Shown here: one piece after another, positions 57,131-64,000 of the stretch
Layout of the letters: each line of letters begins with the position of its first letter
Position numbering within the stretch: the stretch's first letter is position 1
Assembly (NCBI GenBank): GCA_037176725.1
Contig: JAZBRS010000076.1
Span: 119,617,001 to 119,681,000, forward strand
Direction of reading: 5' to 3'
Origin: Posidonia oceanica
Taxonomy: Eukaryota; Streptophyta; Magnoliopsida; Alismatales; Posidoniaceae
Length of the DNA stretch: 64,000 bases
Program-made: the position numbers and the translations under genes
The notes under the pieces: generated by a model
Databases searched by the model: none
The model's input: the letters and a program-made list of their open reading frames with translations, nothing else
What the model was told of the DNA's origin: nothing

Positions 57131-60100
57131 ATGGCTAGCGGTGATGAAGGCGGCAGTGCGGGTGGCCCAGGTGATGGGTCTCGCCGGCGGCAGAGGTAGG
57201 TTTTTCCTTCCTCTTCTCCTTCCTTTCCTCTTCCTCTTCCTTGCTGTCGGGCATCAACGGGCGACGGTGACGGCGTTGGACGGCCGGAGTGGAAGGAATG
57301 GGTGTGGGCAGTAGAGACTTTTGGGGATTTATTTTTCTATTCTTGAATTATGAATGTAATTAGGAGAATTAAATTCATGAATTCCATGGAAATTTTAGGT
57401 TTTAGATTTAGGTTTATTATAGAAATTTTATTTCAGTTTTAGATTAACTAAAATCTAGTTTTTTAAAAATTCAAATTTTTTTTTTTTAAATTCAGTTTTC
57501 TATTTTTAGTTTAATTCTGTTTTTAATTAATTCTGTTTTTAATTAATTTAGTTTTTAGTTAATTTAGTTTAATTAATTCTATTTTTAGAAATTCTGATTT
57601 AACTTAATTAATTCTGTTTTTAAATCTATTTTTAAATGCTGTTTTCTTTAAGTTTAGTTGATTCTGTTATTAAATTCTGTTGTTAGTTCTGTTGATTCTG
57701 TTTTTAATTATGGAAAAAATCTGAATTTTAAGTTTTAATTGTGGAGTTTTAGATTTAAGTTTGGTTTAGTTTAGTTTAAGTTTATGTAAATTTAGTTGTT
57801 TAAAATTATGTTTTAAATGTTAAATTTCTGATGTAAATGTGAAAGGAAATTTTGATGTGAATGTGAGTGTGAAATTTTGTATGAAATGTGAATGGAAATG
57901 GAAATTTGAATGTTTATTCAGCCTTTTTTGTGGAAACGTGTATGTATGTTGTCGATTTGCAGGAAAATAAAATTTTTTAGATGAAATTATAGGGGAGGTT
58001 ATGGCGAATTTTTCCCAGAAATTTAAGAGATTTTATGGAATTTAGATTAATTTTTGGAATTTTTAAATGTGGGGGATTTGACTTTGGGATTTAAACATGT
58101 AAAGGGATTCAATGGTATTTTTGTTACCTAATTGGATTAGTGAAAGGTTTAAGTTGGTTTAGAGTTGGATTTTGAATTTTAAAGTTAGGATATTAAAGTT
58201 GGGGTTTAAAGATGAATCTTTTATAACTTTAAAAGATGAATCTTAAAGGTGGATTTTAAAGGATGGATTTTAAAGTATGGATTTTTAAAGTATGGATTTT
58301 TAAAGTTGGATTTTTAAAGGATGGATTTTTTTTTTTAAAGTTGAATTTTTAAAGTCAAAGTTGAATTAAAGTTGAATTTTAGGAGTTTTAATTTTAAGGA
58401 TTTTTTTAAGGATCAATTTAAAGGGATTAACTTTAAGGATTGAATTTTAAGTTTAAGTTGGTTAGTTAAAATGGTGTCTTTCTTTTCCTTTTTTGTTGGT
58501 TATGTGGATTACTTAATGTTCAGAGAAACGATTAAGGAGATTATTAATGACTTTAACTGACTATGCCCTGCTTGTGACACCATTTCAAGGCTTCTGACGA
58601 CGAGGCTGAGACGGGGAGGCCGGCCCTTCCACTGCGAAGGCGAGCTCCTCTCGTCCCCGCAAGCTCCGAGCGAGGCATCCACGTGCGCCGTCTCTTGTCC
58701 AGCCTGAGGTTGGTGGCGGCGACGAGGGTGACCCTGATTCAGCTGCGATCCCTTCTCCTCCCAGGAGAGCCCATACAGCGATAGAGCTCGTAGAGCTAGG
58801 CCAGGTGAGGTTACTTTATGTGTTTTTGGCTCTTATTAAGCTACTTTCCTTGATTGTTATTAAGTTACTAATGTTTTTAATGTTTTCTTTTATGCCAGAT
58901 GCCATTGTCGAGCCGGGCGCGCTCCAGCTGGAATGACTTGCATGAGACGTACATCGACCTTCCAAAGTTCCAGTGGGCGAGACTTGCGGGGATGGGCTTC
59001 GGCCATTTCTTGGATATCATACCCTTTGAGATTCACCTTGGACTTCTGGTTTCTTTTGCCGAGAGGTACAACAAGAGTTCTGGCAGCTTCATCTTTCGCG
59101 TGGGTGAGATGATGATCACCCTGGAGGACGTAGTTCGGCTGGTGGGTCTGAGGGTCGACAAAGAGCCTATGGTGGCAACTTTGCAGCCCTGCTATGGTGA
59201 CGAGTTAGAGGCCTGTTTTGGTGCGTGACCTACCCCTTCTGGTCACTTTCATACATGCGTCAACGTCAAGTGGCTGAAGGACCGATTGGACACCCTTCTT
59301 CTTATTGACGAGGTGACCCCAGACATAACGGATCAGCAGCTCCGGCTCTTTTTGTCTATTCTGTTTCATAGACTCTTCTTCGGCACGTCTTCACAGATGC
59401 TACATGCTGGTTTTGCCCCTCTCCTTCTGAATGTGGAGAGGATTGGTAGATATTCCTGTGGTTTAGCCGTGTTGGTCTATTTGATCTCTCGGCTGGAGTC
59501 TTTTGCTGAGGGCCAGACCTGCTCTCTTTCGGGCTGTCTGCCCCTTTTCCAGGTTTGTGCATTATTCATTTGCTTGCCTTCTGTTTGTTTGACTGTTGCT
59601 GACTTGGAATTTGTTGCTTCATGTGACAAACCTGGATCTTTGAGCACTTCGTGTACCTTCGACCTAGAATCCCAGGAGATGGTCCCGTCGAGTTTCCCCA
59701 GGCTCGGCGGTGGAGTGATGTGCAGTTGGCTCCAGAGCGGCTTCGCCCTGTGAGACATCTGGGCCGCTTCCTGTTAGAGATCCTTCCAGCGGTTCCCACT
59801 TATTCTTTCAGGAATGCTGGCTCTTTAGCCTCTTTCGGTGTCACTACAGCCAGGTGGGCCGTGTCCTGTGACAGTTTGGCCTTCGGCAGGTTGTTCCGAT
59901 GGCAGGTCCTGCGGATTGCTCTCGGGGATCCATTTCGAGAGGTCGGACTGATACTCCTCAGTGGTTTGGAGAGCAGCTCGAGAACTGGCGCTCGGGTGGC
60001 ACAAAGCCCCTTTCTGATGGTTCTGCAGAGACGGAGGCAGCGTGGAGGACCTGGTTTGATTCTCAGTTTGGCCATTTGATTGTCTTCCACCGCGTGGTCT

Positions 60101-61268
60101 TTTATGGTCACTCCAACGTACCGATGGGCGTTGGTCCTAGTGTAAGTGTTGGCAACCTTCGTCATGAGTTGGGGATTGCCCGTAGCCGCATTGAGGAGCT
60201 GGTAAGTAATTTCTTTTGGTGTTGTGTTATTTTACTTCTCCTTTACTTGTTCGTTTGCTTACGCATCTTCCTTGTTTGCGCAGATGGACGCTTCAGAGGG
60301 GATGACTGAGGCGGTCAGGACTCAGCAGGAGCAGCACTCCTTGAGAGTGGCAGAGCTGGTGTGGGAGAGGAACGAGCTCCTGTCCCAGATGGACGAGCTT
60401 CAAGCACGAGTGAGTTTAGTTTTCCCTTTTTAGTTGTCTGTGCCTGTTTCTGCTTGTCTAATTGTTGTCTTTGCTTTCATACAGGCCGAGGGTGCTTCAA
60501 CAAGTGCAGAGCCTGCCCCTACTGCCACCACAGGTCCAACCGCTTCCCATGCCGAGGGCGTACTTGCTAAGGAGGTCCAGGCTCACGATTCGGAGCTATT
60601 ACCACACTTTTCTTGCTTTAAGTACTTGTAAATACCTGTCCTCTAACTCGTATGGCTTCATCGTGTAGATTCAGGCGATGATGGATTTGATCCATACACC
60701 TCCGGCCACTGGTCCTACTCAGAGCTAGCTGGACGATGCCTTGGGGCATGCCGAGGAGCTTCAGGGGCGTCTCAGTCAGGCAGAGCGGGAGCATGATAGC
60801 CGCATCCAGGAGTTGGAGGGCCGTGAGGCTGCATCTGACGCAGCCATGGCTAGGGTTCAGTTTGAGGCTGACTCCACAAGAAGGGTAACCCCTTTTCCAT
60901 TTGAACACCTTTGGTTACTACTAGCCTTCTTGCTTAATTATTCTAACTCTGGGACTGTTGTCTTCTTTATTGCACTGAGCGTTGGTCGTAGCCAGTAGAT
61001 ACAGGAGTTGGAGGCACAGTTGGCGGAGACTCAGGCGGCAGTTGCGGTCGTTCTTCCTGACGCTGAGTTTCCTGGTCCGGTTGCTGCAGCCCCGTCAGTG
61101 TCAGCACACTCTAGAGTTCTGTCAACTCAGCAGATTGCGAGAGCGCGATCCTCCCCTCATCTTGGGCTACTTCGTTCTTTACTGAGGGGGCCCCAGGAGA
61201 GGAGCCAACGCGAAGCAACGTCTTCTGTGGCGCAGCCCGCGCCGAGGCCTCCAGGCGGCGGACGCTAG
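57131..61268 (+). pseudogene. Antisense PMD (MAIN-like) gene 2 of element B, 9 exons, broken
   Basis: Exon model: 57131-57195, 58590-58804, 58899-59552, 59630-about 59790, merging into exon 5 to 60201, then 60284-60409, 60485-60595, 60669-60884 and 60996-61268. Exon 3 is 654 bp, exon 7 111 bp and exon 8 216 bp, exactly as in element A. Exon 3 carries the PMD core: FGHFLDIIPFEIHLGLLVSF, then FIFRVGEMMITLEDVVRLVG. Exons 6 and 8 look like coiled coil and are rich in Glu and Gln. Damage: a frameshift in exon 2, TGA at 59226-59228, an acceptor changed from AG to AA before exon 4, loss of the exon 4-5 boundary and intron, a lost GT donor after exon 7, and TAG as the first codon of exon 9. It was probably a nuclear PMD protein when intact. 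It cannot be intact now. Confidence 0.8.
57196..58589 (+). other. Intron 1 of antisense PMD gene 2 (element B)
   Basis: About 1.39 kb of T-rich DNA between GTAGGT at 57196 and a TTTCAAG acceptor at 58589, matching the long AT-rich first intron of element A. Around 58180-58440 short words such as AAAGTTGGATTTTTAAAG repeat. It contains no gene. Confidence 0.7.
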
Positions 61269-62250
61269 GGTAGCGGTGAGTCTGGTCATTGAGCTTGTCC
61301 TTTTTGTTTGTTTGTTTCTGTCAGAGTCTGTACTTGTAAATGAAATATTTTCTACTTTGTTTACCTGTACATGCTTACTTTTATGTTAGTAGTCACAAAG
61401 TATACCTTCCTTGGCAAAAGATTTGGTTAAGTTAATTTACTTTAAAGAAAGATATCACAGTGCATGTTGATAAATGGTAGTCTTTAGATGCATGCTTCTG
61501 GTTTAAAATTGGATATAGGGAATTAATTTCTAGCCTCAACTGAAGAGATGGAAAATCGAAACCCAGTGGACGCCGATTGTGAGTCATCCGTGGATGCTCT
61601 AAAGATTGTTGCCTAAGCAATGTCTTTGTTGAGAGAACACACTCAAGCCGTGAGACACGCTTGAGTAGGACGTTAACTCCGAATCTGGGTGTGTCGATTG
61701 TTGCATCATCAGCCAGATTAATTCCAGTTTTCCTACTTACTAAGTTCTCACTTGTAGGTAGGTTGGATGTTTTGGTTTTGTTTTTTTTTTGAGAGGGGGG
61801 ATTTTTTTGGGTTATGTAATTTTTTTGGTGTTTTGAGGCTATGTGATTTTTTTGGATTTTTAGGTTGTGATTTTTTTTGGATTTTTAGTTTTTCTAATGG
61901 GGAAAGATGAGTACCTACTTTAAGCATTAACCTCGAGGTCTGTTTCAACCAAATGAGTGGGCCCTACATTCGTGGACATGTCCCTTGGGCCATGCCTGTA
62001 CCCTTTTAAAGACTTTGGTCCACACACCAGTCCTTACTTGGGCTGCTACTCCCTGGGCCTTTTCAGTCCTTGACCACCTAGAGTTGCTTACCCCTTGCCT
62101 GTTAGTGGGAATAGGACAGGGGAGGTTTCGGGATACAGTGAACTCTCGGTTTTGGCTTAGGCCTTAATTCCTGCTTGCCTTAATGCATCTTTCTATGGTT
62201 TAAGCTTTTAGATGCACGGACAGTCGTTGCCATGCTATTTTCCGCTCTTT
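61269..62250 (-). other. Non-coding 3' region of element B between PMD gene and hairpins
   Basis: Homologous to 37857-38939 of element A in opposite orientation. It includes the shared open frame (61432-61884), an A-rich stretch on the minus strand (61770-61890), and a well conserved block at 61900-62180. No recognisable protein is encoded. Confidence 0.55.
61432..61884 (-). other. Open frame shared with element A, no early ATG
   Basis: Open on the minus strand for 150 codons to the stop at 61432. The first third is Lys/Asn-rich from the A-rich repeat. The middle (VNVLLKRVS, VLSTKTLLRQQ, RPLGFDFPSL) matches element A at 38470-38680. The only ATG comes late. Function is unknown and it may not be translated. 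Confidence 0.35.
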
Positions 62251-62375
62251 GGACAGCTCTTTGCTGACCTCTTTTAGTTGGACAGTTTCTTTTACTGTCT
62301 CCTTTCATTTGTTCCTTACTTGGACAGCTTCTTTGCTGCCTTCTTTCCTCTCTATTTGGGCGGTTTTTGCCACCG
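62251..62375 (-). other. Hairpin cluster after pol, element B
   Basis: Inverted repeats at 62251-62269 (GGACAGC/GCTGACC), 62281-62299 (GACAGT/ACTGTC), 62322-62340 (GGACAGC/GCTGCC) and a weaker one at 62358-62375 correspond one to one with those at 37733-37856 in element A. Stems are kept while loops differ. Confidence 0.7.
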
Positions 62376-62593
62376 TCTTTCTTGACACTTTCTAGGTTAC
62401 TTGACAAGCAGTTTGTACTCTAAGCCTCCGCTCCAAGCCTACTTTTCCCTTACATTCCCGTGCAGTGTGTACGTGGAGACAGGACAAGATATGGGTCCCC
62501 CCAGGTGCTCCTCTTCCTACTGGCTTTGGGAATCTCTCCCTTTTCTGGCTTGGTGTTAGGCCCTAGGTCTCTTTAATGATATAGACATGCTGA

Positions 62594-64000
62594 TCAAGGA
62601 TAGTACCTTTTCAGGTGCATTGCGTTCCAAGGGTCAGGAAGATCTGTTCCGTTAAGGGACAAACGATAAGCATTCCCTGGATATGCAGCAACCACTATGT
62701 AGGGTCCTTCCCAGTTTGGCTTTAACTTTCCCTTAGGGTGGGACTTATTGTAAGGCAACACTTCTTTAAGCACTAGATCACCAATTTTAAACTTGCGTTC
62801 GATTACTTTCTTTTGGTAAGCCTTGGTTAACCTTTATTGCTGGACATGCGTATGCTCGGCGGCTGCCAGCTGTTTCTCATCAAGGAGTTCTAAATGAAGG
62901 AGTAAAGCTAGCCTCTTTTCTTCAGCAGACATTCTCCTATCAATCTTAACTTTTAATGAGGGGATCAAGATCTCGTAGGACCACTGCTTCCATACCAAAG
63001 GCTAAAGCATAGGGGGTTTGACCCGTTGCCGTCCTTATGGTGGTGCGGTACGCCTACAACGCATTAACAAGCTTATCTGACCAATCTGATCCCTTAGCGT
63101 CTTCTACCGTCTTTTTAATGATTTTGATTAAGGTTTTATTAGTAGCTTCTGCTTGACCGTTCCCTTGCGGGTAATACGGGGAAGAGTGGTGTAGTGTGAT
63201 ACCGAATTTTCGGCATAACTGCTTGAACTCTTCTGAGATGAAGATTGGTCCATTGTCTGCTACTAAAGCTTTAGGCACCCCGAACCTTGCGATAATATTT
63301 TGCTGTACGAATCGGCACAGGGTTGTGGCCTTGATGTTTGTGAACGCCTCTGCTTCTGCCCATTTGGTGAAGTATTCCGTCGCCGTTAGGATGAAAGTGT
63401 TGCCCTTTCCCTGATGGATGGGTCCCACCACATCAAAGGCCCACATGGAGAAAGGCCATGTTGTTGATAAAGCGTGAAGTGCTGAAGCTGAAGCATGAAT
63501 CTTGTTGGCGTGCAGCTGGCAGCTCTTGCACCGCTTGACTTTACTTGCGCAGTCAGCTTCCATGGTAGACCAGTAATACCCCCTCCTGATGATCATTTTA
63601 GCCATGAACTGGGAGTTGATGTGGCCCCTGCAGACTCCCTCATGTGTTTCCTTGAGAATCTCGGCTAACTCAGATGCATCCACACATCAGAGTTCAATCC
63701 CTAGGGGTGTTCTCCGAAAGAGTGTGTTGGCCCTGATGTAGTACTTCGTAGCCATCCTCCTCAGTGCTTCTCTGTCCTTGGGAATTGCATAGGTCGGGAA
63801 GGTGCGATCTTGTATATAGTTCTGTATGTCATAATACCATGGGTTGCCATCGCCTTTCACTTCTATAGCTCCCTGATAACAGACCTCTATGCACATTAAG
63901 CTTTCCTGGTTTAGTTCCTCTCTGAGTTCTTTAACCCATTCGGTGGCAGACTCCACTGTTGGAGCGCTGATTCTTCGCACCGTGATGGATTGTTTGTCTG
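62594..64000 (-). pseudogene. Ty3/gypsy pol: RNase H-integrase linker and integrase, broken
   Basis: The frame enters from the window edge and encodes the linker (WYYDIQNYIQ motif), then the zinc-binding HHCC region (HEGVCRGH...CKSCQLH, about 63640-63520) and the catalytic core. The core shows AFDVVGP, LVADNGPIF and the NGQAEATNK Glu motif, the three DDE acids. The C-terminal domain follows (KFKIGDLVL...PNWEGPYIV) and ends LKRYYP at 62594. Integrase would insert the element's DNA copy into the genome. It is broken by TGA at 63687-63689, TAG at 63054-63056, a one-base frameshift near 62975-62985, and TAA at 62834-62836. All three DDE residues are still present. No chromodomain is seen after it. 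Confidence 0.92.

Larger units (their letters stand above)
52648..64000 (-). mobile_element. Element B: Ty3/gypsy (Tat-like) retrotransposon, 3' part
   Basis: Reading leftward from the window edge: linker and integrase (64000-62594), hairpin cluster, shared open frame, two antisense PMD genes (on the plus strand), polypurine tract (54190-54178) and 3' LTR (54177-52648). Its 5' part is outside the window. It matches element A in order and sequence over the 3' half but points the opposite way, so A and B form a tail-to-tail pair separated by about 6.6 kb. The 5 bases left of the LTR (TGTAG, 52643-52647) are the candidate target site. Confidence 0.82.

Noticed and set aside
1..64000. rRNA, tRNA or ordinary host genes
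   Set aside because: I looked for cloverleaf-like and conserved rRNA words and for multi-exon host genes other than the PMD genes inside elements, and found none I could support.

Overview
This window is repeat-rich plant nuclear DNA, most likely from an angiosperm with a large genome. The evidence is Ty3/gypsy LTR retrotransposons with plant-type features (a G-patch motif after the protease, antisense plant mobile domain genes, 5-bp target duplications), an LTR edge with an initiator-tRNA primer-binding site, spliceosomal introns, and tens of kilobases of tandem satellite. I see no intact ordinary host gene, no rRNA or tRNA gene, and nothing prokaryotic. Every recognisable coding region is broken.

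Layout. Positions 1-1499 are the first part of a minus-oriented long terminal repeat (LTR E'). Positions 1500-10490 are a 68-bp satellite array (about 132 monomers). Positions 10491-16445 are a complete, unusually long (about 5.96 kb) minus-oriented LTR of the same family (LTR E). It is followed at 16446-18574 by its polypurine tract and a non-coding internal region made of three different minisatellites. Positions 18575-36232 are the satellite again (about 260 monomers). The satellite has a higher-order organisation with a modal 17-monomer period (1,153-1,154 bp), and the second array also contains a larger duplication displaced by about 10 kb. Because the monomer has almost no stop codons in any frame, it creates many long but spurious reading frames on both strands.

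At 36233 the satellite ends abruptly inside the protease region of Ty3/gypsy element A (plus strand, to 46067). Element A has lost reverse transcriptase, RNase H and most of the integrase, but keeps the integrase C-terminus, a long 3' region and its 3' LTR. A related element B lies in opposite orientation at 52648-64000, with its 3' LTR on the left and a decayed integrase at the window edge. Between pol and the 3' LTR both elements carry, antisense to pol, an intron-containing plant mobile domain (PMD, MAIN-like) gene. I could resolve nine exons, and exon lengths (654, 111 and 216 bp) match exactly between the two copies. Element B carries a second, two-exon PMD-like gene. Between pol and the antisense gene both elements also share a cluster of short RNA hairpins and an open frame without an early ATG.

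Between A and B (46068-52647) is a nest: the 5' LTR and leader of a minus-oriented element D with an initiator-Met primer-binding site; a solo LTR (C, 47367-50045) inserted into D's LTR and bounded by a perfect CCCAG target duplication; and a Copia-like LTR fragment. LTR C contains four palindromic modules spaced 237-238 bp apart.

The observations most worth following up are the antisense, intron-bearing PMD genes carried as cargo by an LTR retrotransposon family, the higher-order satellite with a dyad and a CENP-B-box-like spacing, and the regularly spaced palindromes in several LTRs. Family assignments rest on motifs read by eye, and no database search was possible.
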